Shown in pieces: positions 6,353 to 12,428 of a stretch of DNA of 12,428 bases (position 1 is the first letter of the stretch; each line of letters begins with the position of its first letter). This DNA comes from Microcaldota archaeon. Lineage in GTDB: Archaea > Micrarchaeota > Micrarchaeia > Micrarchaeales > Micrarchaeaceae. Location of the stretch: positions 1-12,428 of the forward strand of contig JAJYTM010000015.1 of assembly GCA_021793035.1 (NCBI GenBank), read 5' to 3'. The notes below the pieces were generated by a model. That model ran no database searches. It was not told the DNA's origin and saw nothing but the letters and a program-made list of their open reading frames with translations. The position numbers and the translations under genes are program-made.

Positions 6353-6697
6353 TCAAATCCTCCTTATGTGTATGCCCAGCACGCCATTGGCCTTCTCCGC
6401 CTCTTCGCTATATACGTCGCGCATCCTCGCTATCTGCTCATCGATTGTTATAGTGCTAGGATGCCCGAATCTGGATGCTTCGAAGGCCTGAAAGAGGTCC
6501 CTGAAGGACCTGAACATGGACAGCCCTACGACCTCGCACCGTATCTCCTCCACATTGTCGGGAAGCCTCTTGAACACTATCGCATCGCCAATGCTTACCT
6601 TCTTTCTCTTATCGTCGTACAGCCTTACCTCTACTGTCTTTTTCCCCTGTGCTATCAAGTCAAAAGGCTCCTCAAACAGGTGCATCTCGTGCATCAT
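6353..6697 (-). CDS. ASCH-domain protein
   Basis: This small soluble protein (114 residues from ATG 6697) has the ASCH signature GKKTVEVRL, in which G, K, E and R are the characteristic positions, preceded by FEEPFDLIAQ and followed by IGDAIVF. ASCH domains have a PUA-like beta-barrel and are thought to bind RNA or modified nucleosides; some members are nucleases or amidohydrolases. No direct function can be assigned. A TTG at 6727 extends the frame and would overlap the upstream EncFtn-like gene by 11 bases; ATG 6697 (or the adjacent ATG 6694) fits the usual family start better. Either way the gene follows the EncFtn-like gene with no room for a separate promoter, so the two form an operon. 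Confidence 0.85.
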   Translation of the reverse strand: MMHEMHLFEEPFDLIAQGKKTVEVRLYDDKRKKVSIGDAIVFKRLPDNVEEIRCEVVGLSMFRSFRDLFQAFEASRFGHPSTITIDEQIARMRDVYSEEAEKANGVLGIHIRRI

Positions 6698-6716
6698 TGC
6701 ATCGCCATGTGCCCTC

Positions 6717-7001
6717 TCAATCCCCAAGCACTTTCATCTCTTTCTTGGAGAAAAGTATCTCCTGGAGCTCCTTGTCCATCTTCTTGTCATGCCTCCTTAT
6801 CCATTCCATAAGCAGCACTGCGTGCTCCTTCTCGTCGTCGCGGTTGTGCTCCATTACAGACCTGAGGTCCTTGTCCTTCGTCGCATCTGCCCTCTCATCG
6901 TAGAACATCATCGCTTCGAATTCCTCTATGAGCGACTGCCTCGCCCTGCTCAGGTCCTTTACCCCCTCGCTCAGATCCTCGGCTACTTCGTATCTTGGCA
7001 T
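6717..7001 (-). CDS. Encapsulated-ferritin-like protein (EncFtn family)
   Basis: This 94-residue, all-helical protein resembles the EncFtn family of ferritin-like proteins, which oxidise and mineralise Fe(II) inside encapsulin shells. Signature segments are IEEFEAM..Y (25-34) with Glu26, Glu27, Glu29 and Tyr34, then DERADAT (35-41) and HNRDDEKEH (52-60) with Glu57 and His60, then LLMEWIRRHD and a short final helix. The 30-residue spacing between Glu27 and Glu57 matches the known ferroxidase ligand pair Glu32/Glu62 with His65 in the Rhodospirillum protein, from memory of that family. It ends MKVLGD with no evident encapsulin-targeting tail, and no encapsulin gene lies in the window. ATG 7001 has a GGTGA site at 7006-7010 and a TATA-like box at 7037-7045. 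It forms an operon with the ASCH gene. Confidence 0.82.
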   Translation of the reverse strand: MPRYEVAEDLSEGVKDLSRARQSLIEEFEAMMFYDERADATKDKDLRSVMEHNRDDEKEHAVLLMEWIRRHDKKMDKELQEILFSKKEMKVLGD

Positions 7002-7005
7002 TTTC

Positions 7006-7045
7006 TCACCATAAACAAATAGAACTACGCAATCAGCATATATAC
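7006..7045 (-). promoter_or_regulatory. TATA box and Shine-Dalgarno of the EncFtn-like gene
   Basis: On the minus strand gtatatatg (7037-7045) is followed by GGTGA (7006-7010), with 4 bases to the ATG at 7001. This is one of the clearest leadered starts in the window, in contrast with the mostly leaderless genes around it. Confidence 0.6.
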
Positions 7046-7105
7046 GTTTTGCGCACGCCTTGCACGCACAAGTATTTTATCGTGATAAACCCGGCTTCAA
7101 CAAAA

Positions 7106-7114
7106 CTTTAAATA
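7106..7114 (+). promoter_or_regulatory. TATA box of the MIP18-family gene
   Basis: ctttaaata is centred 28 bases before ATG 7138, which predicts a leaderless message beginning near 7136. It argues against the longer in-frame start at 7060, because that would place the promoter inside the gene. Confidence 0.6.
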
Positions 7115-7137
7115 TCAGCCCGGGCATACTTCATCAT

Positions 7138-7428
7138 ATGGTAACCATAAAGGACATTATACAGGCCCTGGGCGAGTGCAAGGATCCGGAACTGGATGCC
7201 AACATAGTGGACATAGGGCTCATATACGGCGTAAGCATAAAGGACGGCAAGGACGTGCGCGTGACTCTTACTATGACATCGCCAATGTGCCCCGTTACCA
7301 GCATAATCCTTGCGGACGCACAGCTGCGGCTCGAGTCAATACCTGACATAGGCAAGGTAGAGATGGAGCTGGTATGGGACCCCCTGTGGAACCCAGAAAT
7401 GATGAGCGACGAGCTGAAATACAGGTAA
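7138..7428 (+). CDS. MIP18/DUF59-family iron-sulfur maturation protein
   Basis: This 96-residue protein is essentially a whole MIP18 (DUF59, PaaD/SufT-like) domain: CKDPELDANIVDIGLIYGV (residues 14-32), then VTLTMTSPMCP (42-52) with the conserved Cys51, and the closing block VWDPLWNPEMMSDE. Family members help assemble or deliver iron-sulfur clusters. Start ATG 7138 is chosen over the upstream in-frame start at 7060 because the TATA box lies between them and because the protein then begins where the family usually does. It is divergent from the EncFtn-like gene, whose product is also iron-related. The pairing is suggestive but may be chance. It is convergent with the ndk gene, 28 bases apart. 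Confidence 0.9.
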   Translation: MVTIKDIIQALGECKDPELDANIVDIGLIYGVSIKDGKDVRVTLTMTSPMCPVTSIILADAQLRLESIPDIGKVEMELVWDPLWNPEMMSDELKYR

Positions 7429-7456
7429 TCCATGGGCAGATAATGATACTGCTGCC

Positions 7457-8029
7457 CTAATGCCCAGGGAACATGACGCCCTCGTCTACCCTCTTGTAAT
7501 CCACCAATTCCTCCTTCTTGAACCAGACCGAAATCTCGCGTTCGGCAATCTTGCTGTCCTCGGATGCGTGTACCAGGTTTACCACTGCCCTGTGGCGGGA
7601 ATCCGCAAAACCGTAAGAATCCGTCGAGAACCTGCCTCTTATGCTGTATGGATCAGCCCTAACTGGAGACGTTGCGCCTACAAGCTTCCTCACCTCCGCC
7701 GCTGCCTCGTTGCCCTCTATTACTGCAGCTACTATGGGCCCAGTAAGTATGTACTCTATAAGCTGCTTCCTTATCCTCTCGCCCATCTGCTTCCAGTCCT
7801 CGCTCATTTTTGCGCCCTTCTCTGCAGCGTCCTTTGCCGACTTTTCCCAGACGTTCTTCGCCCAGGCCTCGTCCCATATGTAATGCTGCTCTGTCAGCTT
7901 CCTGTCGGGCCTCAGCATCTTTATGCCAACGACCTTCAGCCCTGCATCCTCGAAAGTGGTAATTATCCTGCCTATCAGCGCCCTGTATACGCCATCGGGC
8001 TTCACCAGCACCAGAGTTCTTTCCATCAT
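7457..8029 (-). CDS. ndk: Nucleoside diphosphate kinase with internal insertion
   Basis: The enzyme transfers the gamma phosphate of ATP to nucleoside diphosphates through a phosphohistidine. The N-terminus RTLVLVKPDGV, the segment ILTGPIVAAVIEG, YSIRGRF and the catalytic NLVHASED (His154) are all present, followed by AEREISVWF. At 190 residues it is longer than the usual 135-155. Extra sequence occurs at about 52-85, a charged helical stretch with several Trp and Lys (WDEAWAKNVWEK, then SEDWKQMGERIRK), around 134-146 before the catalytic His, and at the C-terminus (VDEGVMFPGH). All active-site residues seem intact, so activity is expected. A GGTG sequence sits 3 bases before ATG 8029, and a TATA-like minus-strand element lies near 8046-8053. 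I recall extended forms in some archaea, so this need not be novel. Confidence 0.92.
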   Translation of the reverse strand: MMERTLVLVKPDGVYRALIGRIITTFEDAGLKVVGIKMLRPDRKLTEQHYIWDEAWAKNVWEKSAKDAAEKGAKMSEDWKQMGERIRKQLIEYILTGPIVAAVIEGNEAAAEVRKLVGATSPVRADPYSIRGRFSTDSYGFADSRHRAVVNLVHASEDSKIAEREISVWFKKEELVDYKRVDEGVMFPGH

Positions 8030-8083
8030 TGCACCAACTCACTAACTTATAATCGCAAAAGTTCTTAAAATGTTCCAATACCG

Positions 8084-8566
8084 TCATTTGAGGTTGAAGT
8101 ACTCCTTGAATTTAGGCGCTGTGGCAAGGCTCTTCGACCTTCCGGACCTCTTGGCTGTTATGAACTCCTTCTCCACGAGCTCCTTTATGTGGTCATACGT
8201 AGAGGAGCCGAAGTACTTGACGACCTTGCTCTGCATAACCGGCTCGTTCTTGCTTATGTACGCGAGTATCTTGAGCGAGCTCTTGCTTATGTCCGGCTGC
8301 CCGGCGAGGCTGCCCACCATGCCCGCGTACGGCTCAGCGACGTACATCTCATACTTGCCCCCTGCCTTGAGTATCTTCAAGGATGAGTCCTTCGCCTCAT
8401 AATCCTTGACCAGCTCGTCGGCCATGCTCTCCAGGTGCCCCATCGAGGCTATGCCCACTATTGGCGCCAGCTCGTCCAAGCCAAGCGGCTTGCCCGACAC
8501 GAAAAGCGCAGCTTCTATCGCCTTCTTGTACTCTGCCCTCTGGTCACCCTTTTCCATCGCGACCAT
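8084..8566 (-). CDS. scpB: Segregation and condensation protein B
   Basis: This is a 160-residue winged-helix protein of the ScpB type. The start EYKKAIEAALFVSGKPLGLDEL (residues 13-34) is characteristic, followed by DSSLKILKAGGKYEM (about 71-85) and a second winged-helix with SSLKILAYISKNEPVMQSKV. ScpB dimers bind ScpA and SMC to form the condensin complex that organises the chromosome. Its frame starts 23 bases inside the 3' end of scpA, so the two are translationally coupled and co-expressed. ATG 8557 is an alternative start three codons later. The C-terminus ends in a short basic tail (KFKEYFNLK). No smc gene is in the window. Confidence 0.9.
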   Translation of the reverse strand: MVAMEKGDQRAEYKKAIEAALFVSGKPLGLDELAPIVGIASMGHLESMADELVKDYEAKDSSLKILKAGGKYEMYVAEPYAGMVGSLAGQPDISKSSLKILAYISKNEPVMQSKVVKYFGSSTYDHIKELVEKEFITAKRSGRSKSLATAPKFKEYFNLK

Positions 8567-9284
8567 CTTCCAGCTTTATGAATATCTCCTTGAAGAATTC
8601 CTCCTGCATGAGCACAACCCTACCGTTCTGCGCGAGAAAGAGGAGCGGCATGAACAGATCGAGTATGACGCTCTCAACGTTCGCGAAGCCCTTAGATACG
8701 CCGCCGAACGTGGCAAACCCCTTTCTATCGATGTTGGCGGACAGGAGCTTCAGCACGCTTTCCATCTTGCCGTCTATATCATCCGTTTTTATTACAATCT
8801 GCTGCAGCGCATAGCCTCCAGATTGGCGGCTGGATGCCTTTGCAACTTCCATCTTCAAGGCAGAATCTAGCGCGTCCATGAGCTCCTGCAGGGTTATCCT
8901 CCTGCGCGGCTGCATCCTGAGCTTAGGCACCAGACCAGATGTCTGGTCCGGCGTGAGCTGCGGCGCTGCTCTGGTATCCTGCTCTTCCACGAAACCGTCA
9001 TCCTGGTAGGTGTTGAATATGCTTAGAGTGTCGGATTTCATCCTGAGGAGTATCGCGGCAGCAAGGGCTATGTTTGCAGGCACCCTCAGGTCAAGCACCT
9101 TCATGTCCTTAATCACATCCATATAGCTTTCAACCACTGCGGCTATGTCTATGTCCCACGGGTCGAGCTCCTTCCTTTCTACGAGCTCTGCGAGCAGCTC
9201 CCTCCAAGTGGCATTCTGGACGAATTTCTGGAGGTCCAAGCCCGAGGGCTTGCTCTCCTTGGATAACTGTACTCCGGTCGCCAT
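8544..9284 (-). CDS. scpA: Segregation and condensation protein A (kleisin)
   Basis: Read from ATG 9284, this is a 246-residue kleisin that bridges the SMC heads in archaeal/bacterial condensin. The N-terminal block is typical: WRELLAELVERKELDPWDID followed by IAAVVESYMDVIKDM and LDLRVPANIALAAAILLRMKS. A variable linker with acidic and Gln/Pro-rich sequence follows, then the C-terminal winged helix (VILDLFMPLLFLAQNGRVVL, EEFFKEIFIKLED) that contacts SMC. The open frame reaches 9350, but those 22 extra residues would overlap htpX and its promoter; ATG 9284 is leaderless with respect to the AT-rich element at 9308-9318 and is chosen. It overlaps scpB by 23 bases. Confidence 0.9.
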   Translation of the reverse strand: MATGVQLSKESKPSGLDLQKFVQNATWRELLAELVERKELDPWDIDIAAVVESYMDVIKDMKVLDLRVPANIALAAAILLRMKSDTLSIFNTYQDDGFVEEQDTRAAPQLTPDQTSGLVPKLRMQPRRRITLQELMDALDSALKMEVAKASSRQSGGYALQQIVIKTDDIDGKMESVLKLLSANIDRKGFATFGGVSKGFANVESVILDLFMPLLFLAQNGRVVLMQEEFFKEIFIKLEDGRDGKG

Positions 9285-9292
9285 CCTATCAA

Positions 9293-9316
9293 TAATATTT
9301 TGCAAAGAAAATATTA
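9293..9316. promoter_or_regulatory. Inverted repeat in the scpA-htpX divergent promoter
   Basis: taatatttt (9293-9301) and aaaatatta (9308-9316) are perfect 9-bp inverted arms around a 6-base centre, in a 57-base gap between two divergent starts (9284 minus, 9342 plus). The right arm, extended to 9318, is well placed as a TATA element for both genes, each with a start about 26-30 bases away. It may be an operator or simply a symmetrical AT-rich promoter. Confidence 0.45.
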
Positions 9317-9341
9317 ATAACCTATACTGACAAAATGCATT

Positions 9342-10373
9342 GTGCGACAAGTTCCCCGAGGCGATGCACTGACAACTGTCAATGAACTAAGGACGAAGAT
9401 GTACATAACTCTCATACTCATATTCGCAGTAGGCTTTGCCATAATCTATGCCATAATGCTCTATTTCGGCGCAGGCCTGTACCTGATAATCGCAGTTGCT
9501 GCGGGCTTCTTCCTTCTTCAGTGGTACATATCGCCTGAGATTATGAAAGTGGCGTCGAAGCTGCGCTACATAGGCAAGGATGAGTACCCCAACCTCCATA
9601 CTACAGTTGAAACGCTGGCGAAGGATGCCGGCGTTCCAGTACCTAGAATAGCAATAGCGCCGTACAAGGAGCCCAACGCTTTCGTCTTCGGAAGGACTAG
9701 GAAGAGCGCGACGCTTGTCGTGCATGAAGGCCTGCTGCAGGTGCTCAATGCCGACGAGCTTAAGGCCGTTCTTGCCCACGAGATAGGCCATCTGAAGCAC
9801 AATGACGTTGCAGTGATGACCGTTGTGGCATTCGTGCCAATGCTTGCATATATAATAGCGCAGAGCATGTTCTTCTCGAGCATCTTCGGGGGCATGGACA
9901 GCAGGAACAATTCAGATTCATACCTGATGCTTTTCGGCCTGCTCGCGTTCGTCGTGTACATAATCGCGCAGCTCTTCATGATGTCGCTATCGCGCACCAG
10001 GGAATCGTATGCCGACAGCTATTCCGCGGCATATACTAAGCACCCCGAATATCTTGCGAGCTCGCTGGTCAAGATAACAACTAGCAACGTAGGCACTGCT
10101 AACGCTGCAAAGGACTCCACAGTGGCAAGGTCGTTCTACATAGTGGACTATTTCAATTCCGACAAGGACATACGCGACATAAAGAACCACATGAAGGAGA
10201 TAAAGGACCTTCTGCCTGACCTTGACATAGACAAGTTCGTGCAGGAAGCCAAAGATTCGAAGAAGAACATGTGGGGGCTTATAAACGGGGCCTTCGCCAC
10301 ACACCCACCGGCATACAAGCGCCTACTTGACCTGGCAAAGGAAAAGGCCGAGCTCGAGGGCAGAGCGAAATAG
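9342..10373 (+). CDS. htpX: HtpX-type M48 membrane zinc protease
   Basis: This 343-residue integral membrane metalloprotease belongs to the HtpX family, which degrades damaged membrane proteins. Two membrane segments occur at about 20-62. The zinc site HEIGH is at 146-150 (H146, catalytic E147, H150), followed by LKHND. The third ligand lies in SRTRESYAD (217-225), Glu221. Two more hydrophobic segments fall between them at about 157-178 and 198-216. The start is GTG 9342, about 27 bases after an AT-rich TATA-like element. ATG 9399 is an alternative that would remove 19 residues but leave the first membrane helix. It is convergent with the trm5 gene, only 5 bases apart. Length is normal for archaeal members. 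Confidence 0.93.
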   Translation: MRQVPRGDALTTVNELRTKMYITLILIFAVGFAIIYAIMLYFGAGLYLIIAVAAGFFLLQWYISPEIMKVASKLRYIGKDEYPNLHTTVETLAKDAGVPVPRIAIAPYKEPNAFVFGRTRKSATLVVHEGLLQVLNADELKAVLAHEIGHLKHNDVAVMTVVAFVPMLAYIIAQSMFFSSIFGGMDSRNNSDSYLMLFGLLAFVVYIIAQLFMMSLSRTRESYADSYSAAYTKHPEYLASSLVKITTSNVGTANAAKDSTVARSFYIVDYFNSDKDIRDIKNHMKEIKDLLPDLDIDKFVQEAKDSKKNMWGLINGAFATHPPAYKRLLDLAKEKAELEGRAK

Positions 10374-10378
10374 CAGCC

Positions 10379-11416
10379 TCAATGCAGCAATATCCTGTAG
10401 TCTAAGGCTACCTCTATCTCCTGTGCCGAATACGGCCTGACCTCCCTCGAGGAAAGCACCTCTATACTATAGGAATTGGCTTTTCCGTGCTTCTTTATGG
10501 AATCTATCAATCCTTCAAGGCCTTTCTCCCTTTCAACGAAAGAGTATATGTGCACTATGCCCCTATCCTTGGCTACCTGCAGCGCCTGGTCAAGGAAGGA
10601 TACGCTTATCTTGGGCAGCGGCATGACAATCCTGTCGGCGAACTCTCTATAGGACTTGCAGACCTCCCTCACGTCTCCGAGAACGGCTTTAACGTTGCTG
10701 GCTTTGTTGAGCTCTATGTTCTTTAGCATCTGCCTGTACGCATAGGGGTTGAGCTCTATCGCTATGACTTCGGAATGCGGACTGCGCTTCGCTATCTCTA
10801 TTGCAAAAGGGCCTATGCCCGCGAACATCACAATTACTTTTTCGCCGTCCCTGACCATGCCTGCAATCCTGTTCCTCTCAAATGACAGCCTGCTCGAGAA
10901 GAAAGTCTTGCGCATGTCGAAGGAGAACACACAGCCGTTTTCCCTGTACAGCACCTGGAAGCTTTTCCTTCCGGCGACATACCTGTAGGAACGCGTCCTG
11001 TACTCGCCGCTTACCGCACCCTCTCTTGCAAGCACGGTCTTTATGTGCGGATTGGCTTTGCGCAGGGCTTTTGCAATCTCCTTAATCCTCTCCATATCCA
11101 TATCGTCCGGGGCGTTGAGGATGATCGTGCTGCCCAGTATGTCGTACCTCACTCCAATCCTATCAGTGCCCAGCTCCTCTCTGAGCGAGGTAGACATGTC
11201 TGCATGCGTATTCTTCACGTCCTTGATGTCTACGAGCTCGCATCCCGCGTCAATAAGAAGCTTTTTAGTATTTTCCCCTTCAATAACTACTGGAAAATAG
11301 ATATAGCTGCGCCTATGCTGTATTTTTCTTGCATGGTCAAGGCTGCCGGTCCTGAGCAGTATGCTCTTGGCTTTCTCGGCTAGCTCTTTGCTGATTTTTG
11401 CATGCAACATGGGCAT
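10379..11416 (-). CDS. trm5: Trm5-type tRNA (guanine-37-N1)-methyltransferase
   Basis: This is a 345-residue class I SAM methyltransferase of the Trm5/TYW2 group. The N-terminal half contains the D1-type region (residues 1-60, ILLRTGSLDHARKI) and the D2 region. The catalytic half shows FSSRLSFERNRIA (174-186) and the SAM motif VMFAGIGPFAIEIA (197-210), then EVIAIELNPYA (217-227) and GDVRE (248-252). The position of the NLP motif of Methanocaldococcus Trm5 reads MPLPK here (266-270). Trm5 makes m1G37, needed to prevent +1 frameshifting in translation. ATG 11416 is chosen; TTG 11419 precedes it directly. It shares an intergenic AT-rich region with spt5, from which it diverges. TYW2-like activity cannot be excluded, but Trm5 is favoured. 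Confidence 0.87.
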   Translation of the reverse strand: MPMLHAKISKELAEKAKSILLRTGSLDHARKIQHRRSYIYFPVVIEGENTKKLLIDAGCELVDIKDVKNTHADMSTSLREELGTDRIGVRYDILGSTIILNAPDDMDMERIKEIAKALRKANPHIKTVLAREGAVSGEYRTRSYRYVAGRKSFQVLYRENGCVFSFDMRKTFFSSRLSFERNRIAGMVRDGEKVIVMFAGIGPFAIEIAKRSPHSEVIAIELNPYAYRQMLKNIELNKASNVKAVLGDVREVCKSYREFADRIVMPLPKISVSFLDQALQVAKDRGIVHIYSFVEREKGLEGLIDSIKKHGKANSYSIEVLSSREVRPYSAQEIEVALDYRILLH

Positions 11417-11418
11417 CA

Positions 11419-11432
11419 ACGCGTTTGCGCGT
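11419..11432 (-). promoter_or_regulatory. Small GC hairpin in the trm5 leader
   Basis: acgcg-tttg-cgcgt is a perfect 5-bp stem with a 4-base loop that would sit just before the trm5 ATG at 11416 in the transcript. It could affect translation, but a stem of this size may well be chance. Confidence 0.3.
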
Positions 11433-11456
11433 ATTGACAGGCGCTATTTCAATAAG

Positions 11457-11470
11457 GTAATATATAAAGG
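11457..11470. promoter_or_regulatory. Shared TATA element between trm5 and spt5
   Basis: gtaatatataaagg contains tatataaa for the plus strand (spt5, expected start near 11491) and ttatatatta for the minus strand (trm5, expected start near 11437). It is the only strong TATA-like site in this divergent gap. Confidence 0.5.
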
Positions 11471-11514
11471 ATTAAGAATATTAAGCTATAAACTGTGTAT
11501 TGTTTCAAGTGGTA

Positions 11515-11976
11515 ATGATGTACTTCGCCGTAAAAGTGACCTCAGGGCAGGAGAGGATAGCAGCGAACATGCTGCAGAACAAGCTCTCGAAAGGGGAAGG
11601 TTCGAACATATATGCAATACTTGTCATAGGCGGCATGCGCGGATACATAATACTGGAAGCCGAGGACGAGATGGCAGTGAAGAGCTTCATAACAAAGGAG
11701 CACAACATACACGGCGTGCTTCCAAAGCCCCTATTGAAGGAAGATATAGACAAGCTTCTGGCGAACAAGACGCAGGAGCAGGAAGCGGCGAAGGGCGACA
11801 TAGTAGAATTCTCTACGGGCCCGTTCAAGGGCTACAAGGCCAGGGTGCTCAAGGTGGATCCGATAAAGGCAGAGATGACCGTCGAGCTCATGGATGTTGT
11901 GGTGCCCATACCTATAACAACGAAGTTGAATACCGCCAAGGTCGTCCAGAGGGCAAAGAACGAGAGTAACGCTTAA
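11515..11976 (+). CDS. spt5: Transcription elongation factor Spt5 (NusG family)
   Basis: This is a 153-residue archaeal Spt5. It has an NGN domain (about residues 1-88, beginning MMYFAVKVTSGQE and including IGGMRGYIILEAED) and a C-terminal KOW domain (about 93-150, GDIVEFSTGPFKGYKARVLK). It binds the RNA polymerase clamp and increases processivity. The annotated frame can start at TTG 11500, but ATG 11515 and ATG 11518 are adjacent and fit the family start; ATG 11515 is used. A TATA element lies at 11461-11468. It is followed 15 bases later by rpl11, the conserved archaeal order spt5-L11. An upstream secE is absent here because trm5 diverges instead. Confidence 0.93.
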   Translation: MMYFAVKVTSGQERIAANMLQNKLSKGEGSNIYAILVIGGMRGYIILEAEDEMAVKSFITKEHNIHGVLPKPLLKEDIDKLLANKTQEQEAAKGDIVEFSTGPFKGYKARVLKVDPIKAEMTVELMDVVVPIPITTKLNTAKVVQRAKNESNA

Positions 11977-11991
11977 TTAATCAGTGATAAC

Positions 11992-12428
11992 ATGGGAGAG
12001 ACTGTAATAGAAGGCTTAGTAGAAGGCGGCAAGGCGAGCGGAGGGCCGCCTCTGGGTCCGGCACTCGGGCCCCTCGGAGTCAACATAAACCAGATCATAA
12101 GCGAGATAAACGAGAAGACAAAGGGATTCTCAGGCATAAAGGTGCCGGTCAAGGTTTACGTCGATACCGCGACGAAGAGCTATAGGGTTGAAGTTGGCTC
12201 GCCATCAACCAGCGCGCTGATACTGAAGGAGCTTGGAATACAGACCGGCGCCAAGGCGAAGGATGAGGTAGTGGGCAACATAAGCCTGGAGCAGGCCAAG
12301 AAGATAGCTTCTGCAAAGGATGCCTCCATATACGGCAACAGCCTCGCCGACAAGGTGAAGCAGGTGCTAGGGACATGCAAGAGCATGGGCGTTACGTGCG
12401 AGGGCGAAAACCCGAAGCGCATAATAGC
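11992..12428 (+). CDS. rpl11: Ribosomal protein L11, partial (3' end beyond window)
   Basis: 145 codons of L11 are present from ATG 11992 to the window edge with no stop. The N-terminal domain has GGKASGGPPLGPALGPLGVN (residues 12-31), INQIISEINEKT, and the C-terminal domain has LADKVKQVLGTCKSMGV. L11 binds 23S rRNA in the GTPase-associated centre and the base of the P-stalk. A GTGAT site 4 bases before the ATG supports the start. It directly follows spt5 (stop to start 15 bases) and is probably in the same transcript. Only about 15 residues are likely missing. Confidence 0.95.
   Translation, partial: MGETVIEGLVEGGKASGGPPLGPALGPLGVNINQIISEINEKTKGFSGIKVPVKVYVDTATKSYRVEVGSPSTSALILKELGIQTGAKAKDEVVGNISLEQAKKIASAKDASIYGNSLADKVKQVLGTCKSMGVTCEGENPKRII

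Noticed and set aside
5906..6811. 301-codon plus-strand frame, the second longest in the middle of the window
   Set aside because: It runs antisense to the PAP2, ASCH and EncFtn-like genes, all of which have intact catalytic or family motifs on the other strand; codon content is not protein-like.
7460..8068. 202-codon plus-strand frame opposite ndk
   Set aside because: Antisense shadow; ndk on the minus strand has the full catalytic set.
8929..8947. Perfect 7-bp hairpin accagac/gtctggt inside scpA
   Set aside because: It falls in the coding linker of scpA with no T-run or promoter; chance pairing in coding DNA is the simpler explanation.
1..12428. CRISPR arrays, tRNA genes, insertion sequences
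   Set aside because: No regularly spaced repeats, no cloverleaf or T-loop pattern outside coding regions, and no transposase motif or terminal inverted repeats were seen by eye.

Overview
The window is archaeal. It carries an archaeal Spt5 gene followed by ribosomal protein L11, a Trm5-type tRNA methyltransferase, an XRE-CBS regulator of a type common in archaea, and a MIP18-family gene. Many genes have a TATA-like box about 25-30 bases before a start codon with little or no leader. A few instead have GGTGA-type Shine-Dalgarno (SD) sites. No rRNA or tRNA was seen, so the phylum cannot be fixed. Compact spacing and overlapping genes would fit a small archaeal genome, but that is inference.

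Left part (1-2270) is decaying or damaged accessory DNA. A 58-codon remnant of a CBS-domain gene, recognisable from its similarity to the intact CBS gene at 5198, ends against the truncated 3' end of an ammonium transporter gene on the opposite strand. The transporter also has a 13-base perfect tandem duplication that breaks its frame and a second one-base frameshift. Next is an AT-rich UbiE/MenG-like methyltransferase whose frame is broken once. A hairpin with a T-run follows.

Middle part (2270-5640): an XRE-CBS regulator is divergent from an unrecognised His-rich protein, across an AT-rich gap with an 11-bp inverted repeat. Then come an AT-rich gene of unknown function that may have an ADP-ribosyltransferase-like fold, coupled by a TAATG junction to a HIT-family hydrolase, a promoter with a degraded membrane-protein reading frame, and an intact two-CBS protein.

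Right part (5640-12428) is mostly housekeeping: a PAP2 phosphatase, an ASCH-domain protein next to an encapsulated-ferritin-like (EncFtn) protein, MIP18/DUF59, nucleoside diphosphate kinase with an insertion, overlapping scpB and scpA (condensin accessory proteins), HtpX protease, Trm5, and spt5-rpl11, which runs off the right edge.

The items most worth a second look are the EncFtn-like protein with no visible targeting tail and no encapsulin gene in view, the HIT/ART-like pair, the divergent regulator region, and the very readable gene-decay scars at the left. All protein assignments come from reading motifs in translations; no database search was run.
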